Assembly (NCBI RefSeq): GCF_022682495.2
Contig: NC_071389.1
Span: 8,485,199-8,549,198 of the forward strand
DNA: 64,000 nucleotides
DNA from: Desmodus rotundus
Lineage: Eukaryota > Chordata > Mammalia > Chiroptera > Phyllostomidae
Direction: 5' to 3'
Positions 34,791 to 44,729 of the stretch are shown here, piece by piece. Each line of letters starts with the position of its first letter. Positions within the stretch are counted from its first letter, which is position 1. Both the position numbers and the translations under genes were made by a program. The notes beneath the pieces are model-generated. The model had not been told where the DNA came from. It saw only the letters and a list, made by a program, of their open reading frames with translations, and did no database searches.

Positions 34791-35360
34791 GTGTTCTGAG
34801 TTCGGGCAGGGGCAACATTTTCTGTAATCCCTCAGCCATGGAAGTTTGATGGGTTTCGGGATGGGCATGTGACTCAGTTGTGGCACGGGACTTTCAAGGA
34901 AGTTCACTGGGAGCTTCCGGGAAAGGTTTCATCATTGATGGAAAGGGACCTGTGGGAAGAGAGAGAACTGGAGCCTGAGGGGGTGATGAATAAGGAGGCT
35001 GAGCGAATTGAATCAGAAGGGCCCACCTGATCGCGAAGGCTTGTCCTGGTCGAGGAGTCTGGACGTGGTGCTGCTGACCCCGCACCCTGGAGAACGGGCT
35101 CGAGGGAGACAGCTTGGGAGAAGGCAGCAGTTAGGAAGTAGCTGGGTGAATTGCACTGGTCGTGAGACCAGAGGGCGTTTCTACGGGACGGGGCACAGAG
35201 GAGTGTGGGGCGAGAAGGAGGTGGAACGGCTGGCCGCTGTACTCAGGGTCTCAGGAACCTGTGTCCTAAAGCCCCAGGGTCCTTGCTAACTCCACCCTGG
35301 CCGGTGTGATTCATTGTCACAGGCACAGTTGCGTTGGTAACTCAGGTAGATATATATTTC

Positions 35361-37270
35361 TTTTTTAAAATATATTTTATTGGTTATGCTATTACAGTTG
35401 TCCCATTTCCCCCCCCCTTTATTCCCCTTCACCCTGCACACCTCCTCCCACCGGCATTCCTGCCCTCCTTGCCCCCTCCCCCTGCCCCCGCTAAGTTCAT
35501 ATCCATGGGTCATATATAGAAGTTCTTTGGTTTCTACATTTCCCATACTATTCCTAACCTCCCCTTGTCTATTTCCTACCTACCATTTATGCTACTTATC
35601 CCCTGTACTTTTCCCCCCATTTCCCCTTTCCCGTCTCTGCTGATAACCCTCCATGTGATCTCCATTCTGTGATTCTGTTCCTGTTCTAGTTGTTTGCTTA
35701 ATTCATTTTTGTTTCTTTTTTTTTTAAGGTTCAGTTGTTGATAGTTGTGAGTTTGTTGACATTTTACTATTCGTATTTTTTATCTTCTTTTACTTAGATG
35801 AGTCCCTCTAACATTTCATATAATAAGGGCTTGGAGATGATGAACTTCTTTAACTTGACCTTATCTGGAAAACAGTTTATCTGCCCTTCCATTCTAAATG
35901 ATAGCTTTGCTGGATAGAGTAATCTTGGATATAGGTCCTTGCCTTTCACGACTTTGAATACTTTCCAGACCCTTCTTGCCTGCAAGGTTTCTTTTTAGAA
36001 ATCAGCTGATAGCCTTATGGGAACTCCTTTGTAGGTAACTGTCTCCTTTTCTCTTGCTGCTTTTGAGATTCTCTCCTTATCTTTAATCTTGGGTAATGTA
36101 ATTATGATGTGGCTTGGAGTGTGCTTCCTTGGGTCCAACTTCTTTGGCACTCTCTGAGCTTCCTGGACTTGCATATCTATTTCTTTCACCAGATTAGGGA
36201 AGTTCTACTTCATTATTTTTACAAACAAGTTTTCAATTTCTTGTTCTTCCTCTTCTCTTCCTGGAACCCCTATAATTTGGATGTTGGAACATTTAAAGAT
36301 GTCCTGGAGGTTCCTAAGCCCCTCCTCATTTTTTTGAGTTCTTGTTTCTTCATTCTGTTCTGGTTGAATGTTTATCTCTTCTTTCTGGTCCAAACCATTG
36401 ATTTGACTCCTGGTTTCCTTCCCGTCTTTGTTGGTTCCCTGTACATTTTCCTTTATTTCACTTTTCATAGCCTTCACATTTTCCTCTATTTTGCAACCAT
36501 ACTCAACCAATTCTATGAGAATCCTGATTACCAGTGTTTTATCTCTTCATTGCTTAGTTGTATTTTTTCTGGAGCTGTAATCTGTTCTTTCATTTGGGTC
36601 TTTTTTTTTTTTTTTTGTCTTGGCACACCTGTTATTTAGTAAGGGGTGGGGCCTTAGGTATTTGCCAGGGCGGGGCAACCAAATCACCTGTGCTGTGACG
36701 CTGTACGTGGGGGAGGATCCAAGAGGGAACAATGCCACTTGCTCTGCTCTCTGCCAGTTTTCAGTCACTTCCACCACTACCCACAAGCAAAGTGGGCCCT
36801 TCTGGTGCTGATTCCCAGGTGGGTGGGCTTGTGTACATGCTAGGACCCAGTGGGTCTCTCCAATGAACTCTCCTGTGAGGCTGGGAGTTTTTCCTGCCAC
36901 CGCAACCCCCACAGGTGTTTTCAGTCAGAGGTTTTGAGGCTTTATTTCCCCATGCGGGGACCCTGGGTTGTATGGTCTGTCTCACTTCCCAGTTGTTCCT
37001 CCCGGTATATCTGCACACAAATGTGGGACCGCCCTGTCTGCCAGCCGCCACCTTGCCATGAGTGCTCTCTGCCCAGCTGCCCATCTCTGCCCCTCCTGCC
37101 CGTCTGGGTGAGTGTTTCTTCTTTAACTCCTTGGTTGTCGGACTTCCATACAGTTCCATTTTCTGTCAGTTCTGGTTGGTTTATGTTTTTAAATTGTTGT
37201 TGTCCGTCTTTTGGTTGTGTGAGGAGGCACAGTGTGTCTACCTATGCCTCCATCTTGGCCAGAAGTCTGC
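35361..37270 (-). mobile_element. Bat L1 with 5' UTR, ORF1 and 3' UTR but no ORF2 (half-L1 type)
   Basis: Read on the - strand, the element begins at about 37270 with a 5' UTR (aagatggaggcataggtagacacactgtg near 37245), goes on to a GC-rich 5' UTR, an A-rich run at 36617-36601, then ORF1 (36593-35794), and directly into a 3' UTR of about 430 bp. It ends in the typical 'gggacaactgtaat...' end and an A/T-rich tail at 35361-35390. No ORF2 is present (a complete L1 would add about 3.8 kb). The flanks gatatatatttc (35349-35360) and gatatatttc (37271-37280) look like a target-site duplication with one TA difference, so this is probably one insertion with its true ends. It could be a half-L1 (HAL1-like) lineage member or an L1 that lost ORF2 by deletion. 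Confidence 0.8.
35794..36593 (-). pseudogene. L1 ORF1p gene, lightly damaged
   Basis: The start codon is at 36593-36591 (MKEQITAPEK), followed by a deletion/frameshift near 36530. After it one frame runs to the natural end at 35794. It holds the coiled-coil region (ENVKAMKSEIKENVQ), the RRM part (RNLQDIFKCSNIQIIGVP) and the C-terminal domain (EAQRVPKKLDPRKHTPSHII, later ERISKAAREKETVTYKGVPI and YPAKLSFRMEGQ). Two in-frame stops break it, at 36205-36207 and 35995-35997. ORF1p is the RNA-binding chaperone of L1. The low number of lesions indicates a fairly young copy. Confidence 0.88.
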
Positions 37271-37659
37271 GATATATTTCCTGAGTGAAGAATTTTCAGG
37301 AAAGGGATGAAAATTGCTTTGCTTAAATAAATGGTCCGACTATCCAATGTTACTTTACTACATGAGCCCGGTTTCTCTGACACACAGACCTGATTCAGCC
37401 TTCAGAGAGGTTGGGCCAATAAGTCACAGGTGGTACCTGTACCTGAGACATATTCCTCCCCAGTGACTCATGTGAACTGTTCCAGATGAAGGCCAGGTTA
37501 CAAGTTCATGTACGTATGTGATTTACTGCTGACTTTGCCAAGAGTCACACAGCGGACACGTTGCTCAGTGACTCAAGGGTTTAGAAATGAGCCCTGGTGA
37601 AGAGTAGGTGGGAAGAGGAAGGGTCACCTGCCCAGAACAGAGCAAAAGGAAAGAGTAGC

Positions 37660-37676
37660 GGGGGGGGGGGGGGGGG
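37660..37676. repeat. Poly(G) run, 17 bases
   Basis: 17 consecutive G after aagagtagc, followed by aagacc. Such a long G run is rare and may fold as a G-quadruplex or be an assembly-difficult site; the exact length should be treated with care. Confidence 0.85.
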
Positions 37677-37744
37677 AAGACCACAGCACTGGGGCAGATA
37701 AAGGAGGGTGCCCTCCTGGTGGACAGTACAGGGGACTCCTGGCC

Positions 37745-38290
37745 TCTTTTTTTCTTAGTTTTTATTAATTTAACACATTCTTATTAGAAAAAAGAAACCT
37801 TCCCCACCACATATACACACACGCATATGCATGCACACCCCTCCTTCATTTTTAAGGGTAACCACAGTTTGATTGGACTCCTCCCACACACTTTCTAGGC
37901 ATAAGCAGATGTACATGTGTCTGCATCTTTTTTTTTAAACTGATTGTGTGGCTTCATCATGTTTGGTCTAGTGCCTTTCTCAGGAAGTGATACATCTTGG
38001 ATATTCTTCCTTGTCAGATAGTGCTACCTCCTTTTTCATGACTTCATAGTATTCCGGCAGGAGCCCGCCCTATAATTTATTTAGCTTCTCTCCTATTGGT
38101 GGCATTCAGGTTGGTTACAATGTTTCACCATAATTGGCAATGAAAAATCCTTGACATGTGTTCTTGAGCATATATGTGAGTTCTGCATGGTGATATATTC
38201 CCGTAAGTAGATTTTCCAACTTCGCTTCATGACAGATTGGTGTCTAGCCACTGACTAGAGACAGTTCAACATTTTAAATTAGTCATTTGC
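37745..38290 (-). mobile_element. Old L1 remnant, antisense
   Basis: 'gttttattaatttaacacattcttatt...' at the left, then 'gcttcatcatgtttggtctagtgcc', 'ttcatgacttcatagtattccggc' and 'ggcattcaggttggttacaatgtttcacc...gcaatgaaaaatccttgacatg', an L1 3' region in antisense. Borders are approximate. Confidence 0.5.
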
Positions 38291-38394
38291 CCACTGAGGT
38301 ACAGCGAATTCTCAGAAGAGCACTGTTTCCTCAGAGAACCCAGACTTTCAGAACTGGACAGGCTGATGCTCCAAACGACTCACATTCAGATCAC

Positions 38395-38560
38395 ACTAGG
38401 TCATTTACAAGGCACTTTGTCACATTCTGGTTCACCTCATCCTCATACTGATCCTTCAACATGGGTATCATTAGCATTACTCTTTGATAGATGAGGAAAA
38501 AGGCTCAGAGAGGAGGAGACATCTGCCCAAGGTCACACAGCTCATAAGTGGCAGAGGACT
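38395..38560 (-). repeat. MIR SINE, antisense
   Basis: 'tttacaaggcactttgtcacattctggttcacctcatcctcatactg', then 'atgaggaaaaaggctcagagaggaggagacatctgcccaaggtcacacagctc'. Reverse complement of a MIR. Confidence 0.75.
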
Positions 38561-38705
38561 CAGAAACCCAAACAGATCTGATAAAATCCTGCCTTCTTTC
38601 TAAATCCATAATTCATGGTGCTGCTTATGGAAGAGCTTTATGGTGGTCAGTTACCTGAAAAGGAAGGTGAAATAAACATCTTCCTACATGGCGGACTTTG
38701 CAGGA

Positions 38706-39987
38706 TGTACTAGTTTCCTGTTGCTGCTGTAACAAATTGCCACAACCTTCATGGCTTAGAACAACACAGATTTATTATCTTACAGTTCTGGAGGTCAGAA
38801 GTCCAGAACTGATCTCACTAGGCTCAAATTATGGTGTCAGCAGAGCATGCTCCTTCGGGAGGGTCTAAGGGAGGATCTATTCCTGACCTTTCCAGCTCCT
38901 ACAAGCAGCCCATACTCCTTGGCTTGTGGCTCCCTCTAGCCACCGCATCACTCTGACCTCTTCTTCCTCGGTCACATCTCCTTCTCTGACTCTGACCCTC
39001 CTGCCTCCGTCTTATAAGAATCCCTGTGAGTATATCAGGTCCAGCAGAATAATTCAGGATGATCTCTCTATCTCAAGATGCTGAACGTCATCATATCTGC
39101 AAAGTCCCTTTTGCCATGGAAGAGAACAACATAATTACGGGTCCTGGGGATTAGGCGTGTGAACATCTTTGGTTTTGTTTGCTTGTTTGTTTGTTTTCAT
39201 GCTGGCTGCTTGTCGTTTATTCTCCACTTGGTGTGAGGCACAGGTTACGGGGCGTCAGAAGGCTCTGTGTGGCTTGGGCAGTGAAGAGCGGGGCTCTCTC
39301 AACTCTTTTTGGTGTTTTGCTCTTTTGGTGTAGAAGAACCCACTGCTCCTGCTTGCTGCAGCCTGCCTACTCTATGGGTGGGGTGAGGAGGGAGGAAAGG
39401 AGTAGAGGAGGAGGGGTGGAGTGAGGGGCTCAAAAGGGCCTAGTCCCTGGAAGTCTGCTGGCTCGTGGTGGCCACTCAGGTTGGGGCTGGCATTGGCTTT
39501 GCTGGGCTGGCCACCAGGATGCTTCCTTGTGGCTTCCTGAGCCAGGTCACAGGTGATATTGCTGCTGGAGGCCTGGGGAGTTTCCAAGAATTCTGGGGAC
39601 TCCAACACAGTGGCCATGAACAGGAGAGTGGACTTCCCGAAAAAGACACTCACCCACCAGGGACCCGGGTTGGCCTTGGGGAGACCAGTGGGGGATGGCT
39701 TCCCCAAGGTACTCAGCACCGCCACAGGAGCTGTTCCCAGAAGTGGAGCCCAGGCAGCACGCAGGTCATAGTTGTGGGAGGCCCGAGCCGAGCGGCTGGA
39801 GGGAATGGCTGTCATGTTCTTGCTGTGGACCAGTGGAAACCTCAGCGGCAACCCCTGGCAGGCCTCTGCACATGATCGGGGTGGTGGGAATGGGGGCGCT
39901 AGGCCACGGAGCCCATTTACAGAGGAGAGACCACAGCAGGCCATAAGTTGTGAACATCTTTGGGAGGCCATTATTCTGTCCACCACA
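38706..39987 (-). mobile_element. MLT1/MaLR solitary LTR, split by a retrocopy
   Basis: On the - strand the LTR begins at 39987 with tgtggtggacagaataatggcc, is interrupted between 39949 and 39170, and continues to 38706 (ending ...cagcaacaggaaactagtaca). Phrases such as 'ggaggtcagaagtccagaactgatctcactagg' and 'gtcacatctccttctctgactctgaccctcctgcctc' (read on the + strand) mark it as an old MaLR-type LTR. Everything from 39171 to 39948 is foreign to it. Confidence 0.75.
39171..39948 (-). pseudogene. PPDPF: Processed retrocopy of PPDPF (pancreatic progenitor cell differentiation and proliferation factor)
   Basis: All marks of a processed copy are present: a perfect 13-bp target-site duplication tgtgaacatcttt (39158-39170 and 39949-39961), an A-rich tail at 39200-39171 on the - strand, AATAAA at 39221-39216 about 16-20 bases before the tail, a 5' UTR and a 3' UTR, and no introns. 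The start codon is at 39815-39813 (MTAIPSSRSA). Later blocks FGKSTLLFMATVLES, QASSS and RKHPGGQ match PPDPF in the same frame. Between about 39757 and 39686 the match moves to another frame (GSTSGNSSCGGAEY, GEAIPHW), so two compensating indels are present. The normal stop (TGA, 39478-39476) is out of frame, so the open frame runs on to 39372. The parent protein is about 114 residues. Confidence 0.9.
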
Positions 39988-40014
39988 CGGGGTTCCCAGC
40001 ATAGTGATTAAGAG

Positions 40015-40210
40015 GAAGAGTTGACCTCAGTTCAAATCCTGGCTCTACCACTTGCTAGAAGATGCAAATACATAACTTCTCTGAGTTTTAGTCAGCCTCA
40101 CCTGAAAAACTGGAATAATAGAATATTCCTTCTGAGGCTGTTGTGAGGATTAAATAACACAATGTATGCAGAGCAGCTGAAACATGGGGCTCAGTACATG
40201 GTAACTGTCA
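40015..40210 (+). repeat. MIR SINE
   Basis: Reads 'gaagagttgacctcagttcaaatcctggctctaccacttgctagaag', then 'tctctgagttttagtcagcctcacctgaaaaactggaataatag', 'tgttgtgaggattaaataacacaatgtatg' and ends at 'gctcagtacatggtaactg': a nearly full-length MIR. Confidence 0.88.
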
Positions 40211-41160
40211 TCTCCCCCACTGCTCATTATGGTAATGGGCAATAGGAATTCCACCACTCGAGATTTCTTCCTTTGGCTCTTTTCTCAAGCATGTATCTCA
40301 GGCCCTTGTCAGCTGACACTGTGGGATAAGTTGGCAGTTAAATAAAGTCAGGTTCATCAATGGGACATAGAGAACCTGGGAAGATTCAGAGAAACTAACC
40401 ACACAGAGGGAGAGGGCCCCGAAGGGTAGAATGACAAATGGGAACACATCTCCTCTCCCGGCTTCTCGGTTTTGCCTGTGGCTCAGCTTTGCCTGAGAAT
40501 CTCTCCGGCCTCTCCACAGATCAGCCAGGGTAAGCCAGCCTAAAAGGAACGCTCTGAAGATGGTTTTCTGAGATAGACGGGACCTGCCCAGTTGGGTTTG
40601 CAGCAAAGCGGGACAAATCTGGAGTCAGAGCCTGGCGTGGAAAAGGACTGAGGCCCTTTGCCCCCAGGCAGGAGCCGGAGCAACTGTCCGAAGGGATCAT
40701 CCCCAGTCCAGGCCTCTCTGAAGCCGGTCTTGCAGCCTGACAGGAAACCCAGATTCCAGTCTTATCTGAGAGCTACGTGCCTGTTTCCCATCCTTCCTCT
40801 GGAGCCTGGAAGGTTCCCAAATTCATTGTCTGAACTTCATGAAGTGTGTGTACACAGATCTCAACCAGGAACATGTTATCACAGGTACCTTCTTACCCGA
40901 AGGGCTCTCCCCAGTCACTAAAGTAGTGTTATTGTTTGGGGCTTTCACTCATTCAACAAATATCTATTAAGCACCTGCTGGGAGCTAGACAAAGTAACAG
41001 GGGCCCAGGAATCCCTGTCCTCAAGGAGAGCAGGAGTCAGACTTGTAGTAAAGAATTACATCACTGGGCAGAGACTGGGACACAGGTGACTTCCCGACAG
41101 GCAGACAGAAAGGGGGGAGTTGAGGGGGGGCCTTGTCCCAAGGTAGAGAGCATGTGCAGA
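40211..41160. other. Intergenic stretch, nothing clear
   Basis: No coding signal recognised. There is 'caacaaatatctattaagcacctgctgggagctagac' (about 40955-40995), a MIR/L2-like antisense end. The rest is unique-looking sequence. Confidence 0.5.
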
Positions 41161-41164
41161 CTGA

Positions 41165-41365
41165 AAAGGCATTATTCCAGAGCAGGGAGAGAGAACACAG
41201 CTTCTAGAGCCAACCAGCTGGGGACTGACTCCTGATACTTCCCAGCTGTGTGACCTTGGGCAAATGACCTCAGTTCTTCAAGCCTCCACCTTCTGCTCTG
41301 TAAAGTGGATGTAAGCAACAATTGTCTCATGGGCTATTATAAGGATTAAATGAGATGGTGCAAGG
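41165..41365 (+). repeat. MIR SINE
   Basis: 'acagcttctagagccaaccagctggggactgactcctgatacttcccagctgtgtgaccttgggcaaatgacctcagttcttcaagcctcc...ctattataaggattaaatgagatgg' follows MIR order on the + strand. Confidence 0.8.
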
Positions 41366-41819
41366 GAAGTGGGCCCAAATGCCCTCTCCAACCTCCAATC
41401 ACAAGACAGCCCCAAATTTGGCTTTTCCTGAACACCAGGCTCCTGTTGACCTGTTACGGGAGGGAGGAACAATCCCACAGGGTATCCGCACACACATGGA
41501 GACTATGTGTGCCCATGAATTCATCAGTTGGGAAGTGAACTTGATTGCATTTCCACCAGGGTGTCTTAATTTCTGTCCCCAGCTGGGTAGATTCCCAGTA
41601 GGAGGCGCCTTCTGTCCTCAGCTCCATTCTCTGACACTCAGCCAGCTGCCTATTGCCTTTTCTAAGGGTTTGAACTTCAAAGGACTGGACACTCACCAGA
41701 AAAGGGGACCCTGGCCTGACCTCTCTTGGAATTCACACAGGCTGAGATGGAGAGAGGAGGCGGGCTACTTTCTCCCTCTCGTTAGAACCTAGCTTTTCGG
41801 TGGTTTGGCTGAGATCAGC

Positions 41820-41895
41820 CCACCTAGTTCGGATGCCAGGCCGGCAGGGTTCCAGAGCAAACCGCCAGGTCGGGGCCAGAGGCAGAGAGCTGCAG
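41820..41895 (+). other. Candidate first exon A (3' border at 41895)
   Basis: The exon-like end is agagagctgcag/gtaaga. The 5' border is unknown. It lies at the upstream edge of the CpG island. Confidence 0.3.
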
Positions 41896-42239
41896 GTAAG
41901 AGGCGCCCTTATGGAACTCGAGTTCACACTCCCCAGAGCCAGGCCACTGGCAGCAGCACCGGGCTCGGAGCAGAGGCGGGGCATCTGCCAGCCGCCGCCT
42001 TAGGCAGGACAGCGATCTGCGCTTCGTTGGGAAAGTTCTCTGCAAAGTTGGGAATGGGCGTCCAGCAGAGGAGAATCCCCGGCCTGGGCGCCCCAATCCC
42101 GTTTGCTGGTACCGGCACCCGAAATGGGCTCCACCCCGGCGAAGGCCCGGGTGCGCAAGCCGGAGGGCGTTCAGACCACTCCAGAGGGGGAGGGGAGCCG
42201 CGCCGAGGGCAGGAGCGGACTCGCTTTCCAAACCTCCGC

Positions 42240-42384
42240 CCATCAGTCACCTCGCAGGGCACAACCTTGGGCGGTGCAGGCGGGCCCCAGCTCCCCGAAC
42301 CCCACTCCCGCCCCACGAGGGTGAGAGGGAGGCAGCCGCCTCCCCACGAAGAGCCAGGAAAAAGCCATCGCACCGGGCCGCCAG
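42240..42384 (+). other. Candidate first exon B (3' border at 42384)
   Basis: Ends ccgggccgccag/gtgagtgcgg at 42384/42385, a perfect consensus donor in the densest CpG part. The 5' border is a guess. Confidence 0.4.
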
Positions 42385-42839
42385 GTGAGTGCGGGGCCAG
42401 GTGAAGGAGCGGCGGATGGTCCGCCGGGCTGTGTCTAAGCGCTGGAGCGGGGTGCGGCGAGGGGTGGGGTGTCTCCCAGCTCTACTCAACCCGTCAATAC
42501 CCGGGCTTCCAGCCCAAGACCTTACTTAGCCCGTCCCCCCATCCAACAGGCCCTGGAGCCTGTCCCTCTCCCCACCTCGGAACTGGTCGTAGCTGGGTTT
42601 GGGGGAGGACTTGGGCCCAGAGTTCCCCCCGGCACTCTCCCAGCCGACGCCAGGGAGTGGATGCCCGCCCAGGGCCTCCGGGTGGCGCGGTCGGCAGGGA
42701 GGGAGGGTCGACTGGTGGGCGGCGCCTCTCCGGGCTGGAGGCCTCTCCCCACCGGCACCGCCCTCTGCCTCTCGCTGTCCCTTCCTCCCTCACGCCGGCG
42801 CTCAGAGGCCGTGCTTCCTGCGTCCTCATCCAGGTCCCG

Positions 42840-42993
42840 GAGAGGGAGGTGCGCCCGGTCCGTCACCGCCTCCCTTGACCGAGACTCCCCAGAGCCCCCA
42901 GCCCCCCAGAGGAGGCAGCCCCGGGGGGCCGGGGTCGTGGGGTCCCCAGCCTCCCCACCGCCTGACAGAGACCGAGCTGGACCCGCCGCTGGG
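42840..42993 (+). other. Candidate first exon C (3' border at 42993)
   Basis: Ends cccgccgctggg/gtgagtctgcg at 42993/42994. A good donor in the same island; it may be an alternative first exon. The 5' border is a guess. Confidence 0.35.
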
Positions 42994-43436
42994 GTGAGTC
43001 TGCGTGGCCGCCGCGCCTCGGGGAGTGACTGTTGGTTCCCCAGGGGAGGGAGTCAGAGGCAGTCTCGGTCTGTCTGTCTCTCCGTCCGTCCGAGAGCTTT
43101 CTGCCCCGGGTCGGGCGCCGGGAGGACTTCGTACTCGCACCCCCCGGGACAGCGCCCTTCCAGCGCAGGACACCTGCGCCCCCAGGGCATCATCGCGCTG
43201 GGGCCAGCTGGCCTCGGCCAGGGGAAGGCGGCGGACTCCGGGGCCCCCTGTTGGCGGGGACTGTGCCATCCGCCCGGCGGGTTTTGAACCCTTGGCCTCG
43301 ACAAAGAGGCACCTTCCACTGGTGCTCAGAGCAGAATTTCCTGGTAGGTCCCTGAAAAACCGCCTCGGTGCTGCCCGCAAGCTCTCCCCTCTCCCATCCC
43401 TTACTGCTTTCTGGAAATCGAGGCTTTTTCGCCTGC

Positions 43437-43472
43437 TTGTGTGTGTGTGTGTGTGTGTGTGCGTGTGTGTGT
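43437..43472. repeat. (TG)n microsatellite beside CpG island
   Basis: About 17 alternating GT units with one GC interruption (tgtgcgtgtg). Alternating purine-pyrimidine DNA can adopt the Z form, which is often found near promoters. Likely polymorphic. Confidence 0.9.
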
Positions 43473-43887
43473 TACGTACTGGAGGCAAAAGGGCGAGGGA
43501 GAGGGTGTGGGCAAAGCCGGGGGAAGCTCAGTTTCTTCACTGAAAGTGCTGTAAAGTGCGAACGATAACCTGCTGGGGCGAAGTGGGCACTCGTGCCGGG
43601 CACATTAGCAAGTCCTTGGAACCCCAATCAGATCCGTGGTCTGCGCCCTGAAGGGAGGCGTGTGGCCTGGGAGTGTCGCGTCTGTTTAGAGGGATGGTTA
43701 ATTTCAGAAAGAAACCTTTCCTAACCCAGGGGCGAGGGAACAGAAAGCCTGGACGTCCACTGGTTTCCTTACTCCCGCGGAAACGGCCTTGAGGCACCTG
43801 TGCAGCGTATGCACGAACGGAAGAGCCAGTGTGACCTGTGCCGGGTCCTTCCAGCCGCACCGGGGTCCAGGCGCTGGGAAGCCTGGC

Positions 43888-43925
43888 CGGGGTGGGCGGG
43901 GCGGAAGGGGAGTGGGCGGGGCCGG
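43888..43925 (+). promoter_or_regulatory. Clustered GC boxes
   Basis: Two copies of gtgggcggggc (Sp1-type) lie 20 bp apart at about 43892 and 43912, followed by cggagcctgctccg, a short palindrome. They may mark another start site downstream of the island. Confidence 0.5.
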
Positions 43926-44289
43926 AGCCTGCTCCGGCGAGCTGCAGGAGGGTGATTGCCCTCTAGGTGGGCTCTGGCTTTTGCTTTCCCAAAGCTTCCC
44001 TAGTGAGAGGTTGGCTCTGGGCCCTGTGAACTACTTTGACCCTTTGGAGACTTGTCACACAGGATGTCGACCTATGTTGATAGGGCCAAATGGAATTGGG
44101 AGGGAGCCCCTTTCCCTCCAGATACCTCTCTACAGCTTGCCAGAGGTACACTCAGATGGGGAGAAAAGGCAGAAGAGAGAGGAGGGAGGAGGCTGGCGGT
44201 GCCTCTGTTCCTCACGACTCCTGAGCTGACCGTGCCAGCCTAGTGAGTAGTAAATGATGAGTGTCCCAGCGAGGCAGTGATAGAGTCAG

Positions 44290-44430
44290 GCCCCACCCAG
44301 GAGTTTCTCCGTGACCCACCCTGGGTAGTCACTTTGCCTCTCTGAGCCTTGGTTTCTTCATCTGTAAAATGGGAATGGGATATTCATGCCTAGCACCCAG
44401 CAAGTACTCTGGGAACTTATGTTACAGGGC
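44290..44430 (+). repeat. MIR SINE fragment
   Basis: 'gggtagtcactttgcctctctgagccttggtttcttcatctgtaaaatgggaatgggatattcatgcctagcacccagcaagtactctgg' matches the MIR core and 3' part. Confidence 0.75.
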
Positions 44431-44492
44431 TTAGAGGATAACAGAAGAAAGAAAATAACCCAGGCTGAAGCATGACAAGGAGACCTGCTAAG

Positions 44493-44719
44493 GTTCTGAC
44501 TGGTGTGGCTCAATGGGTTGGGCATCATCCTGCAAACTGTAAGGTTACCGGTTCGATTCCCGGTCAAGGCACACGCCTGAGTTGCAGGCCAGGTCCCTGG
44601 TTGATAGCGCACAGGAGGTAACCAATTAATGTTTCTCCCTCACATCAGTGTTTCTCTCCCTCTCTTTCTCCCTTCCTTGCCTTCTCTCTAAGAGTAAATA
44701 GAATCTTTTTTTAAAAATC
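44493..44719 (+). mobile_element. Ves SINE, copy 3
   Basis: Full-length: gttctgactggtgtggctcaatggg, box-B-like ggttcgattcccgg, CT-rich part and an A/T tail. A perfect 9-bp target-site duplication cctgctaag lies at 44484-44492 and 44720-44728. Confidence 0.94.
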
Positions 44720-44729
44720 CCTGCTAAGA

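Larger units (their letters stand above)
41820..43340 (+). promoter_or_regulatory. TMEM51: CpG island, probable TMEM51 promoter/5' exon region
   Basis: CpG pairs are dense throughout (cgccgcctt, ggcgccccaatcccg, gcgccgagg, gtccgccgggctg, cgtgcttcctgcgtcc, ccgccgcgcctcgg), in contrast to the depleted flanks. Three strong + strand splice donors lie in it: ctgcag/gtaaga (41896), ccgccag/gtgagt (42385) and ctgggg... /gtgagt (42994). That is the pattern of alternative first exons on the + strand. In mammals TMEM51 follows KAZN on the same strand and has non-coding 5' exons; its known coding sequence is not seen in this window, so the name is inference from gene order. Confidence 0.6.

Noticed and set aside
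42469..43287. 272-codon open frame on the + strand in the CpG island
   Set aside because: The GC-rich island leaves few stop codons, and overlapping long frames exist on both strands (for example 220 codons at 42826-43488 on the - strand). Composition is Arg/Pro/Ser/Gly-rich with no domain, and the frame crosses a strong splice donor.
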